From Volvox africanus (lineage: Eukaryota; Chlorophyta; Chlorophyceae; Chlamydomonadales; Volvocaceae), in assembly GCA_030268105.1 (NCBI GenBank), contig BSDZ01000011.1:124001-188000 (forward strand): 64,000 nucleotides of DNA, read 5' to 3'. Position 1 is the stretch's first letter, and each line of letters begins with the position of its first letter. The notes beneath the pieces are model-generated. The model made no database searches. It saw only the letters and a program-made list of their open reading frames with translations, and was not told the DNA's origin. Below are positions 1 to 10,715 of this stretch, one piece after another. The position numbers and the translations under genes are program-made.

Positions 1-463
1 AGGTGTGCGTTAGGCCTAACACAACGCAAGTGTTAGTGACCCATACGCAAGCAAAAATACATAGCGTGCATGGAAGTTAAAGTTCTCTAACGCACAATAT
101 ATGCGCGCATTAACGCATGCTTGCATATGCTGCGAATAATGCGTACACAGGTAGCAGTTGTGGGTTGCGTAAAAGTTTTAAACGCATGTAACTAACATAT
201 TCGCACGCTTTCGCAAGGTCTTACGCGTGCGATAGCAACATTCGCGCCACTTTCGCTTTGCGTACGAGGCAGCCTCACATTCTTGCTCACTGTAACTACT
301 TTTGGTCGGTCTGGTTATTTCTTTACTGTTTCAGTTATGGTTCCTGTTATTGTTTGCTGTTTTGCCCACCCGCTGCAGAATTATTTTTGTGTGTACGGAA
401 ACTATCCTGTCGTAAGGTACATAGCTGTTATGAAGAATATCAATAGGATTTCAGTTTTGATAG

Positions 464-902
464 ATGAAAATATTCCAGGCAATAATTTACAGTTCAATAT
501 TCGGAAAGCATCCACGTAAGCAGCCATTGGTGAGTACGCATTAATTCAACAAAACAATCAAAATTCTACACATCCAATCCTGCCAATCAAATTTTGTTTA
601 TGAGTTCAATAATCATTTGTACCATGCACCAATCATTTCAATCATCATTAGGTAAACAAATAGCACTATTATTTTTTCCTATCACAATGCTGGCCAAGTA
701 ATTTGGCTTATAAACGGTACCCGCAGTAGGCAAATATCTGAAAAAGGTAAAAAATTCCCGTATTAATGAATACCCATCCGCCGGGCAACTGGAAAAAGCG
801 ATCAGCCTTTCAAAAGATAACAAAGACAGCTTTACTACTGTAGAAAAGATATTTGAAGTCTCCCTCGAATTGATGGGAAAGTTCTACGCGTTGGTAGGTT
901 AA
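464..902 (+). CDS. Small two-exon hypothetical gene, left arm of CACTA copy 1
   Basis: Exon 1 is proposed at 464-529: an ATG opens 22 codons ending at a strong GTGAGT donor (530-535). Exon 2 is proposed at 747-902. It begins after an AAAAAG acceptor, stays in phase and runs to TAA. The distal reading frame is open from 714 and is hydrophilic and protein-like (it includes EYPSAGQLEKAISLSKDN and ends in MGKFYALVG). The acceptor lacks a good pyrimidine tract, so the join is uncertain. The product was not recognised. The mirrored copy is on the minus strand at 5808-6246. It converges on the acidic-tail gene, and the two stop codons nearly overlap. Confidence 0.4.
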
Positions 903-1018
903 ACCTTCCTCACCAGGTTGTGGTTTACTACATACATCCTAACTTCATCTGCCACCGCACATTTAGCAGCCCGCTCTAATATAAGCTTAGAAACAAACAT
1001 GTTAGATGTTAGTTCTAT

Positions 1019-2405
1019 CTAATAGTCTTCTATTTCACTCTCTCTGTTGTCGTCCTCCTCTGGCGCAGAGGTGGCGTCATCCTGCTCGTCCTCAATCTTC
1101 TCGTCCTCGCTCACCTCCTCCTCAAGCAACTCCTGAAAAGTTTAGAAAAGGAAAATTATACTTATTTACATGCATATGTATAAATGTAAATTAAGCTGTC
1201 ACCACTCAGCAATTATCACTTCCAGTTACAATAATCTTAATCATGTCTAGGGTGGGCAGTGCTTTTAAGTACCACTAATCATTCTAAAAGCATAGTCTTT
1301 CATTTGCTGTACTATGTACTTGGACACTTTGTTACCTGTTTCTGCTAACTCCCTGAGCTCCCAGGTTGACGTAGTGCCTGTGTACATCGCACACCTTCCG
1401 AAACACTCTTGACCTTATCAGTCGAAACAACACATATTATAATTATACATTCAAACATGAAGGACATTTAGATAATAAGCTGAACTAAGGAAATTACCTT
1501 CTGTCCCTGGTGGTCGTGACTGTCATCGTCATCCGTAGACTTGTCTTCCAACGGCACCTGCTGGTCCAAAATACGTGAAGGGACTTGGTAGTAATAAAAA
1601 GGTTATATTAAAAAGTAAGTAATGTCTGACCTCAATATTTCGTACCTTTCTTTTGGTGCCCGTGCTTGGTCGCCTCACTTTCGTGGATGGCCGCACATCG
1701 TCATCGTTCGTTACCTTCAAGGGCCGACGTTAGCATACATATATGATTTGAGAAATTACAAGCTTACAATTTCTATCAAAAAAAGAGAAAAATAAATCGA
1801 CATGTGGCACATCAAACGACAAAGCACACAGCAAATGAAAAGAATATAACGAAACATGAAATTACAGCTCAATAAAACAGGAAGACAGGATGAATGGGCT
1901 GTACCTTTTTTGCTGCCGCCTTGCTTGAGTTCCTAGCTTTCCTGCTGGAGTTCCTTGTCGTAGAGGGCTGTGAACTCTTTGCCTACATAAAAAGGAAGTA
2001 CGTTTGGGGAGAATAGGAACAATTACATAAAAGACAGAAAGGAGGAAACAGGTTAAAGGACATTAATGATCTGTACATCCCTGTATATGAGATCCGTAAT
2101 GTACATCACCCATCCAGCAATAATTTTGCTAAGCGCGCCTGGTAATTTGCACACCCCATCATCCACTCTCCGTACTAATAGTATTTGCACTAACCTGTCA
2201 GCGTCTAGCGGTCTTGACCTCCTTCTCCTTCTGATGTATGCTAGCTGCGTTGGCAGGCAGCACCATCATCAATGCATCTTCACCATGCGCGGGCTGCTTT
2301 TGGCCTTTGCTAGGGTTTTGGCCTTTGCTAGGGCGCCTATTATGAGTTCCTAATGGCACGTCATTTCGGCCGTTTTTCTGCAGGTTGGTGGCAATAAAGT
2401 ATTTC
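1019..2405 (-). CDS. Acidic-tail multi-exon gene, left-arm copy (CACTA copy 1)
   Basis: This is the mirror image of the right-arm gene at 4320-5691. Exons are readable on the minus strand from about 2400 (proximal exon) to the TAG at 1019-1021. The order is a proximal exon with NGRP-like text, an Arg/Ser/Lys-rich exon, a VTNDDDVRPSTKVRR exon, a VPLEDKSTDDDG exon and a Glu/Asp-rich terminal exon. The proximal exon carries an in-frame six-residue duplication (PSKGQN) relative to the right arm, caused by the 18-bp arm-specific repeat. An indel that preserves the frame favours a coding history. Confidence 0.45.
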
Positions 2406-3336
2406 GTACACGACAAAAATGAACGCAGGAAAAAAATTTATTATTTTACTAGTTAAAGTAAAATACAAATCTTATGCATACGTACTACTTAAAAGCGAAG
2501 AGTAGTGCTTCCGTACTCCGTCCAGGGTTGTGCGGCTGCCAATCAATCCCATGTAAGCAACAATGTTTCGTAACCCTGCTTTACAACATCCTTTATATGT
2601 CACCCATTGTACACAGTCGTCAGGTCGTCCATGTCATACGGTAGCAGTTCTATTGGACAACCTTGCTTGTGCAGGCAGCATACGTATAATTTCTGCAGCA
2701 TCAACAGCTAATCATATATTTGTAAAGAAATAATAATTACTTCAGTAACGAATGGAGCCGCCTTCTGCTTATGATGGAAAGTCCCGTATGAAACTCTTTA
2801 CATCCCGAAAACACATTTCCCCTGAAAGTCAGGAACATTTTCAGTGTGTCATGCCTGGAAGGGAGCCACTAGAAGGTAACATTGCATCGGATCTGCTAGA
2901 TGGCATCGACCAAGGCAGCAGCCGCTTGGCTCAAAGCTTGGCTCATCCTGGTTTTAGTAGCAATGAGAAGTGACTTCATTGTGACGAGGATGTTTAGAAT
3001 CACCATTGCAACGTTTGTACTTGAGATGCCCCGTCTATGTGCCCCGTCTTGGGAGCCAGGGCCAGCGGGATGGGATGGAAGGCAAGGGTTCTGGGCAGCC
3101 CTCAGTACAGCGCCGTCATCGTCTTAGGCACGTGCTTGGAGTTTCTGGAGCCATGAAACAATTCTGGTTAGGAATGTGCATGACGTTTTTGATGCAATGA
3201 CAAAACAATGACTGTGCTGAAAATTGTGGCGTGAATCCGTTGAACTATTCATTCCCGTGCAGCGATTCAACTATTCTGCATTGCAATATGTCTGGATTGG
3301 GGAAGCATTGGGGTCATAGGGTACCTCTCACACATG

Positions 3337-3379
3337 CTCGTTTTCATGGTCAATTTTCACACATCCGGCAAGCTGCTGG
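3337..3379. other. Palindrome spacer (loop), CACTA copy 1
   Basis: These are the 43 bp of non-repeated sequence between the complementary arms. The flanking arms read CACACATG on the left and CATGTGTG on the right. Confidence 0.85.
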
Positions 3380-4319
3380 CATGTGTGAGAGGTACTCTAT
3401 GACCCCAATGCTTCCCCAATCCAGACATATTGCAATGCAGAATAGTTGAATCGCTGCACGGGAATGAATAGTTCAACGGATTCACGCCACAATTTTCAGC
3501 ACGGTCATTGTTTTGTCATTGCATCAAAAACGTCATGCACATTCCTAACCAGAATTGTTTCATGGCTCCAGAAACTCCAAGCACGTGCCTAAGACGATGA
3601 CGGCGCTGTTCTGAGGGCTGCCCAGAACCCTTGCCTTCCATCCCATCCCGCTGGCCCTGGCTCCCAAGACGGGGCACATAGACAGGGCATCTCAAGTACA
3701 AACGTTGCAATGGTGATTCTAAACATCCTCGTCATAATGAAGTCACTTCTCATTGCTACTAAAACCAGGATGAGCCAAGCTTTGAGCCAAGCGGCTGCTG
3801 CCTTGGTCGATGCCATCTAGCAGATCCGATGCAATGTTACCTTCTAGTGGCTCCCTTCCAGGCATGACACACTGAAAATGTTCCTGACTTTCAGGGGAAA
3901 TGTGTTTTCGGGATGTAAAGAGTTTCATACGGGACTTTCCATCATAAGCAGAAGGCGGCTCCATTCGTTACTGAAGTAATTATTATTTCTTTACAAATAT
4001 ATGATAAGCTGTTGATGCTGCAGAAATTATACGTATGCTGCCTGCGCAAGCAAGGTTGTCCAATAGAACTGCTACCGTATGACATAGACGACCTGACGAC
4101 TGTGTACAATGGGTGGCATTAAATGTACATATAAAGGATGTTGTAAAGCAGGGTTACAAAACATTGTTGCTTACATGGGATTGATTGGCAGCCGCACAAC
4201 CCTGGACGGAGTACGGAAGCACTACTCTTCACTTTTAAGTAGTACATATGCATAAGATTTGTATTTTACTTTCACTAGTAAAAGAATAAATTGTTTTCCT
4301 GCGTTCATTTTTGTCGTGT

Positions 4320-5691
4320 ATGAAATACTTTATTGCCACCAACCCGCAGAAAAACGGCCGAAATGACGTGCCATTAGGAACTCATAATGGGCGCCCTAGC
4401 AAAGGCCAAAAGCAGCCCGCGCATGGTGAAGATGCATCGATGATGGTGCTGGCTGCCAACGCAGCTAGCATACATCAGAAGGAGAAGGAGGTCAAGGCCG
4501 CTAGACGCTGACAGGTTAGTGCAAATACTGTTAGTACGGAGAGTGGATGATGGGGTGTGCAAATTACCAGGCGCGCTTAGCAAAATTATTGCTGGATGGG
4601 TGATGTACATTACGGATCTCATATACAGGAATGTACAGATCATTAATGTCCTTTAACCTGTTTTCTCCTTTCTGTCTTTTATGTAATTGTTCCTATTCTC
4701 CCCAAACGTACTTCCTTTTTATGTAGGCAAAGAGTTCACAGCCCTCTACGACAAGGAACTCCAGCAGGAAAGCTAGGAACTCAAGCAAGGCGGCAGCAAA
4801 AAAGGTACAGCCCATTCATCCTGTCTTCCTGTTTTATTGAGCTGTAATTTCATGTTTCGTTATATTCTTTTCATTTGCTGTGTGCTTTGTCGTTTGATGT
4901 GCCACATGTCGATTTATTTTTCTCTTTTTTTGATAGAAATTGTAAGCTTGTAATTTCTCAAATCATATATGTATGCTAACGTCGGCCCTTGAAGGTAACG
5001 AACGATGACGATGTGCGGCCATCCACGAAAGTGAGGCGACCAAGCACGGGCACCAAAAGAAAGGTACGAAATATTGAGGTCAGACATTACTTACTTTTTA
5101 ATATAACCTTTTTATTACTACCAAGTCCCTTCACGTATTTTGGACCAGCAGGTGCCGTTGGAAGATAAGTCTACGGATGACGATGGCAGTCACGACCACC
5201 AGGGACAGAAGGTAATTTCCTTAGTTCAGCTTATTATCTAAATGTCCTTCATGTTTGAATGTATAATTATAATATGTGTTGTTTCGACTGATAAAGGTCA
5301 AGAGTGTTTCGGAAGGTGTGCGATGTACACAGGCACTACGTCAACCTGGGAGCTCAGGGAGTTAGCAGAAACAGGTAACAAAGTGTCCAAGTACATAGTA
5401 CAGCAAATGAAAGACTATGCTTTTAGAATGATTAGTGGTACTTAAAAGCACTGCCCACCCTAGACATGATTAAGATTATTGTAACTGGAAGTGATAATTG
5501 CTGAGTGGTGACAGCTTAATTTACATTTATACATATGCATGTAAATAAGTATAATTTTCCTTTTCTAAACTTTTCAGGAGTTGCTTGAGGAGGAGGTGAG
5601 CGAGGACGAGAAGATTGAGGACGAGCAGGATGACGCCACCACTGCGCCAGAGGAGGACGACAACAGAGAGAGTGAAATAGAAGACTATTAG
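4320..5691 (+). CDS. Acidic-tail multi-exon gene, right-arm copy (CACTA copy 1)
   Basis: Four exons fit together without a frame break: 4727-4804 (26 codons), 4995-5063 (23), 5152-5211 (20) and 5578-5691 (37 plus TAG). All intervening introns are phase 0, start with GT after AAG and end in AG. The resulting tail runs from a Ser/Arg/Lys-rich stretch, through basic patches (KVRRPSTGTKRK), to a strongly acidic end (ELLEEEVSEDEKIEDEQ, then EIEDY). A proximal exon at about 4320-4490 (GRNDVPLGTHNGRPSKGQ to HQKEKE) is in the same phase. It needs a weak GTCAAG donor at 4491, because an in-frame TGA (4509-4511) precedes the better GTTAGT donor at 4515. The layout vaguely recalls nuclear DNA-binding accessory proteins of plant-type transposons, but this is inference. 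The gene may already be a pseudogene. Confidence 0.5.
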
Positions 5692-5708
5692 ATAGAACTA
5701 ACATCTAA

Positions 5709-5811
5709 CATGTTTGTTTCTAAGCTTATATTAGAGCGGGCTGCTAAATGTGCGGTGGCAGATGAAGTTAGGATGTATGTAGTAAACCACAACCTGGTGA
5801 GGAAGGTTTAA
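5709..5811 (+). other. 33-codon ORF downstream of the acidic-tail gene
   Basis: This ATG-started ORF encodes MFVSKLILERAAKCAVADEV and 13 further residues, and ends in TAA. It lies 17 bp after the acidic gene's stop. Its stop overlaps the stop (5808-5810) of the convergent small gene on the minus strand. It could be 3'-UTR. No function was recognised. Confidence 0.2.
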
Positions 5812-6246
5812 CCTACCAACGCGTAGAACTTTCCCATCAATTCGAGGGAGACTTCAAATATCTTTTCTACAGTAGTAAAGCTGTCTTTGTTATCTTTTGA
5901 AAGGCTGATCGCTTTTTCCAGTTGCCCGGCGGATGGGTATTCATTAATACGGGAATTTTTTACCTTTTTCAGATATTTGCCTACTGCGGGTACCGTTTAT
6001 AAGCCAAATTACTTGGCCAGCATTGTGATAGGAAAAAATAATAGTGCTATTTGTTTACCTAATGATGATTGAAATGATTGGTGCATGGTACAAATGATTA
6101 TTGAACTCATAAACAAAATTTGATTGGCAGGATTGGATGTGTAGAATTTTGATTGTTTTGTTGAATTAATGCGTACTCACCAATGGCTGCTTACGTGGAT
6201 GCTTTCCGAATATTGAACTGTAAATTATTGCCTGGAATATTTTCAT
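5808..6246 (-). CDS. Small two-exon hypothetical gene, right arm of CACTA copy 1
   Basis: This is the mirrored copy of 464-902. The ATG is the complement of 6244-6246, the donor lies near 6180 (complement of ACTCAC), and the stop is the complement of 5808-5810. It is unrecognised and convergent with the acidic-tail gene at 4320-5691. Confidence 0.38.
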
Positions 6247-6710
6247 CTATCAAAACTGAAATCCTATTGATATTCTTCATAACAGCTATGTACCTTACGA
6301 CAGGATAGTTTCCGTACACACAAAAATAATTCTGCAGCGGGTGCGCAAAACAGCAAACAATAACAGGAACCATAACTGAAACAGTAAAGAAATAACCAGA
6401 CCGACCAAAAGTAGTTACAGTGAGCAAGAATGTGAGGCTGCCTCGTACGCAAAGCGAAAGTGGCGCGAATGTTGCTATCGCACGCGTAAGACCTTGCGAA
6501 AGCGTGCGAATATGTTAGTTACATGCGTTTAAAACTTTTACGCAACCCACAACTGCTACCTGTGTACGCATTATTCGCAGCATATGCAAGCATGCGTTAA
6601 TGCGCGCGTATATTGTGCGTTAGAGAACTTTAACTTCCATGCACGCTATGTATTTTTGCTTGCGTATGGGTCTCTAACACTTGCGTTGCGTTAGGCCTAA
6701 CGCACACCTT

Positions 6711-7415
6711 AGAATCTATGTGGGTGCGTTTGACATTGCGTAAGTTCGCGTTAGGTTGCGTTAGCTAACGCAAAGTAAACGCAAACATTTTCGTTCCCTC
6801 CCAAAAAAGTTTATTTGCGAGTGCGTTAGGTGCGTTAGGATTGCGTTAGCGATACGCAAGCAATAACGCAATGCGTTTGATTTGCGTTAGGCTTTGCGTT
6901 AGCTCGCGTTAGTTCGCGTTAAGCTTGCGTTAGGCTTGCGTTAGGGGTCCCTAAATAAATCCGGCAAACCCGTGCTCCGAACATTATTATGCACTATCTA
7001 CATAAACTTTGCGTAAACTGCGTTACAGTGCGTTACGATACGCACGTAACGCACTGTACGCAAGATATACGCAAGCTGTTTGCGTAAAGTTAACGCGTGC
7101 GGTAGGTTTGCGATCGCGTGCGTTAGGTTTGCGATAGGCTCGCGTTAGAACCTACGCAAGCCCCCAATTTTCGAGCACCACGAAACGTAACAAAAATAAC
7201 AGGGAACTTTTAAAATCATTTTAAATATTGTTTTCAGCTAAACGAACTTAAAAACGACGCATTATAACAGACGTTCTGTCAAGTTTTCTATTTCTTAGCG
7301 TTAGGCTCGCGTTAGGCTAACGCAACCTCTAACGCACAAAACGCAGCCTTACGCACACATACGCGCCCTAACGCAGCCTAACGCGAGCCTAACGCACGAA
7401 TCTGTTGTTATAGTG
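6711..7415. repeat. Right subterminal repeat region of CACTA copy 1
   Basis: A long run of GCGTTAGG, GCGTTAGC and CCTAACGC copies in both orientations, interspersed with AT-rich spacers. The part up to about 6953 still belongs to the palindrome. About 460 bp from 6954 to 7415 have no counterpart at the left end. In CACTA elements such repeats bind the element's own proteins; that role is inferred here. Confidence 0.75.
7393..7415 (-). repeat. CACTA right terminal inverted repeat, copy 1
   Basis: Read on the minus strand it starts CACTATAACAA, then three variable bases, then ATTCGTGCG. This matches the left terminus at 17671-17693. It is followed directly by CTT. Confidence 0.85.
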
Positions 7416-9112
7416 CTTGACCGTGAGGCGGCGGCGGCATCCCAATCACATACAGCTACAACGCAAGGAAAGCTGCCCATATAGTTAACTTTTAATTAAG
7501 CTTAGCAAAGACATCGGTGGAGTCAGCCACGAAAATTGGAAAAGGCTCGAGCGTACCTTGGGTAGAAGACCTCGAAGCATGTCCGCGCCAGGTAGAAGAT
7601 TCCACTGAGCATGGCTTTTAGGACGGGCCTAGCGACACAGCTCATGGTATCTGAATCCACGCAAACAAGCAAGCCTATCCAAAGACCAGGTGTGCTTGCA
7701 GCTTAAGGCTGCGGTGTGCGTATGTTGAAAGTCAGGTTCGATAGAGATAGAGTGTGCAGAGCAGGTAGCAGTAAACAACGTTGCATTTAAAACGCTGTAG
7801 TGAGAAAATGCGCACTGAACGGCCTAAGTAGCAAAAGTTTGATGAAAGTACGGCGGAGAGTGTACCTCCATCATAATCTGCCCTGCCAAGGGCTTCTTTA
7901 CATCTGTGAGAAATTTTGAGGTATTTCGTTGCTTACGGAAAGCTTTCAATCAATCCACGGTCATGATGGCACAGGGAAGTTATGTGCATTCAGTACTAAG
8001 CTGGAATCACGGCCAGTAGCATCTGAGGACGACGCGAAGTTGAACCTCTTTTTAATAACTGAAACGTGGGAATGACAGGGTCTATTACTGCATCTGAAAA
8101 GGGCAAACCACCTCCTTGCTTTCTGAGAACCACAATTCCGAAGCAAACTTGATACGAAGTCGCACATGTACATGGAAGTATATGAACTATAATCACATTA
8201 CTGTAGACATAATACAGGACACAGAATAGAATACACATATGTTTTGTAGGTTCCTTTGGAAGGCTTAGGGTTACTGCCCCGGGGAAGAACACTGCTTGCC
8301 AATACATACTGCCTTCCGCGCATGCATGATGCTCGATGTAAATTACATTACTCGATGAACACCCTGGATAGATCTCGCTCAGAACCTCGCTCTGGCAACC
8401 AGTCACCTTCGCGATGCCCACCCGTTCGTTGGAGCTTTGCGCCCCACCCTAGCTGAGACCTGTTATGGCTTCGTCCAACACCTCCGTCTACTGCCTCCCC
8501 TTGGTCCGTAGCCCTTCTGCCCGGTCGCCCGACAACTGCCGCACCCATTCACACCATCCCCGCACATGCAGCCCGTCTGGCGAGCTAAATAACGCATAAT
8601 AGATTGGGGCATAACAAATTCACCACGCAACCAAATTTTGACACGAAACAATCCAACAAACACGACGTGTTTTTTGTCCCGAGACACTCTGATTATGACT
8701 CCAGGGGGACACGTTGTGCTTAGGGCACACTGCCACAATAATTCAATGGTCAATGGTTGCACTTCATCCAGATGATGTAGATAGGTTGCAACCATCTAGA
8801 TAGATCCTACATCTAGGGGGAAAACACCATCATTGGAACTTGCGCTTGGAATGAGCCTGCTTTGAGAATTATTTGAGAAATTGTTCGGCGGAAGGTGTGG
8901 CCTGTTGTTGTACAGCGGTGGTGGGTTCAGGGCCCGCAGGACAAGAGTTGTGTCGGTCTACTTGAAGACGGAACAAGGAGATGAACGTTTGGAAGTTGAG
9001 ATAGCAGTTTGAAGATTGGGATGTACGAACACACTGTCATGGCACACTTCATGAACGGTTGGGAAATGTGGTGTTTGGTCTGTAAAAATGTCCAATGGGA
9101 ACGCTGCCTCGA
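7416..9112. other. Host unit segment 'B', no recognisable gene
   Basis: About 1.3 kb (7419-8722) recurs in the tandem units (for example 39572-40880) and at 35622-36240. The similarity stops sharply at GTGCTTAGGGC. A 189-codon minus-strand ORF exists in the tandem copies (40137-40706), but here it is split by 11-bp and 6-bp indels, which argues against coding. From 8723 to 9112 the sequence is single-context and nothing was recognised. Confidence 0.6.
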
Positions 9113-9346
9113 CTAAACCCTAAGCTTATTGGTTACAACTGGCCATATGCCGCCTAGATGGCCGCGCGGGTTGACGAACGAACGTTTACGGTATGTCGGT
9201 AGGTTGCTTGATGTAGATATGTTGCAACCTTTTAAGCCATGCAAGCTGCAGCAACGGACTCTTATTGTGTCTGTCCTAGATGCTTGCTCGTAGATGTGGA
9301 CTTTGGATAGGTTGGCCCTCCCCGATTCCTTGATCAACCGCTGCAC
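9113..9346 (-). pseudogene. Exon-like conserved peptide, inverted paralogue of the one in the tandem units
   Basis: The minus strand reads QRLIKESGR, then SKVHIYEQASR, VRCCSLHGLKG and CNIS. The plus strand of every tandem unit (about 36915-37060) encodes a related text (KVHIYQQAPR, VRCCNLHGMKG, YNVS), with one base missing upstream of KVHIY. The similarity across two orientations suggests an old shared exon. The product is unknown. Confidence 0.35.
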
Positions 9347-9852
9347 TCACGCGTTTAGGAAGCAACAGCAAAACAATTACGCTTGGGATTTAACGACTCC
9401 CTGAAGAAATTATGTACACTTAATTTGGCCCACTTCCCTTCAGCCCATATCCGTTAGGCTGATGGGATGCCATCGTCGGTGCCGCCGCCGCCGGCGGAAC
9501 CGGCACAGCCATTCTTCTGTTCCGAGGAGGTAGGGCACTGCTGAGCTCGGCGCCCAAAGTTCTTCCCGAAATGAGCAGTCCAGATAAATTTCCACCAGGG
9601 CCTCTATGCAAGAGGAAAAACGAGTATGCCAACGGCTTAATAACTAATTGTCTGTATTGTAGCTCAGTTTGATGAAAGATTGCCAATATTGCCAAAATAG
9701 TGTTAGAAGTTGACGCCTTCAACACGAATTCTTCCAAGACAAATGAAAGTCATCTTTTGTTTTATATTCTATATTTCAAGTTTCTTTGGGCCGAATAAGC
9801 TCAGTAAGCGAGAACATAGGCCTGTTTAGAGGACGCATTTTGCATATCATGT
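9347..9852. other. Intergenic, no gene recognised
   Basis: A 105-codon minus-strand ORF (9420-9737) is open here but has no recognisable features and no supporting paralogue. I treat it as fortuitous. Confidence 0.4.
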
Positions 9853-10715
9853 ATGTCATTCTTCAAATATGGCGAGAGATACTCAGATGTTAGAACTGTG
9901 GATTTCTTATGGACCAAGACGGAAAATGCTGCCGGTGATCCCTACAGCCCAATCCGTACAGATGCTGAACTTGATCGGACCTTTAAATGCAACGAACCAT
10001 TGAAAGTAACAAGTATGATGCAGGTAAAATTCATCGAAGCAGCCATCATCAGTTTCCGGCTTAGGGTTCCCCATCTTGTCAGTTGCAGCTTCCCGCTGTT
10101 TGGCTCAGTATGAACATAACTACGGATATGGTTATGACTGCTTTGATACTGAAGATGACTCCTATTACGACGAGTATGGCTACGATCGTGATGAGGACGA
10201 GGCCTACTATGAGTAGTACGGCATAATAGATACGAGGATTACCACGCCGAGAAGTATGATTTCTTTGAAGAATGCCTCTTTGATACCAATGGTCAGCCGG
10301 TGCTGGCAAGTGAAACCGCCTCTTGCGATATCAAAGTCGCCGGGGTCGACAAGCAGGCAGATAAGCCCAACGATGGCTTGGATAGTGTTTACAAGCTGAC
10401 GTCTTGCTATGACGGAAAGCCGATGTACAAGCGCCAGAGCAGCCCTGTCGGTGAGGACTGCGCGTTATCGTACTCGAGCACTTTTGGCGATTGGGACATT
10501 TCAATGGGCGGTGAGCCAAACGATGCTGAAATTCTTATGTACGGTGGAGAAATGGAGCATGCTTCAGTCCCCTGTTTGTTGGCAGCTGGCAGCTGGGCGG
10601 CGATCTCAAGTCCGATACAGCTCTTGGCGAGGACGATTATCTTCCCATTAACGTAGCTGTTTCATATGCTGATGGCTCAGTATTCAAGTTGACACCAACA
10701 GCTACAAGCAAGTGA
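9853..10715 (+). pseudogene. Decayed gene for a Tyr/Asp-rich protein with a GDWDIS-type domain, copy 1
   Basis: Exon 1 (9853-10023, 57 codons from ATG) ends at a CAG|GTAAAA donor. An 85-bp intron (10024-10108, ending CTCAG) joins in phase 0 to an exon rich in Tyr and Asp (NYGYGYDCFDTEDD, DEYGYDRDEDEAYYE). A stop and frame change near 10210 are followed by a readable domain: VYKLTSCYDGKPMYKRQ, LSYSSTFGDWDIS and EILMYGGEMEHAS. A second shift near 10572 leads into LGGDLKSDTALGEDDY and a TGA at 10713-10715. The YDGKP...SSTFGDWDIS pattern resembles small extracellular domains of protists and algae; this is a low-confidence impression. Two frameshifts make it a pseudogene. Confidence 0.55.

Larger units (their letters stand above)
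1..6953. repeat. Giant inverted repeat (palindrome) inside CACTA copy 1
   Basis: The left arm (1-3336, truncated by the window) is the reverse complement of the right arm (3380 to about 6953), with a 43-bp spacer at 3337-3379. The arms are not identical. The left arm has an 18-bp tandem duplication near 2300-2330 that the right arm lacks, and scattered single-base differences occur throughout. The same arm-specific differences are present in copy 2, so the palindrome is older than the 17.9-kb duplication. Confidence 0.93.
1..7415. mobile_element. CACTA (En/Spm-type) transposon, copy 1, left end outside window
   Basis: The right end is complete. It finishes in TTATAGTG at 7408-7415, the reverse complement of the CACTATAA terminus seen at the left end of copy 2 (17671), and is followed by the target duplication CTT (7416-7418). 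The outer parts are packed with direct and inverted copies of a short GCGTTAGG/CCTAACGC motif, the subterminal repeat structure expected of CACTA elements. The interior is a giant palindrome. The sequence from position 1 matches copy 2 from 17910, so about 239 bp of the left end lie outside the window. No TNP2-like transposase was recognised, so the element is probably non-autonomous. Confidence 0.85.

Noticed and set aside
1006..1194. Plus-strand ORF antisense to the acidic terminal exon
   Set aside because: It is the shadow of the Glu/Asp-rich exon of the minus-strand gene. The Pro/Arg/Ser text is what GAG/GAC codons give on the other strand.
3006..3449. ORFs near the palindrome centre (3006-3200, 3231-3449 and mirrors)
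   Set aside because: The ORF crossing the loop reads through complementary arms and cannot represent one conserved protein. The others have no splice-consistent extension.
8265..8273. Telomere-like TTAGGGTTA
   Set aside because: A single occurrence, not a tandem array. It also recurs only because the unit is duplicated.
8463..8795. Minus-strand ORF of 110 codons in segment B
   Set aside because: Only partly conserved between unit types, with no recognisable motif. The neighbouring long ORF is broken by indels, so coding is unsupported.
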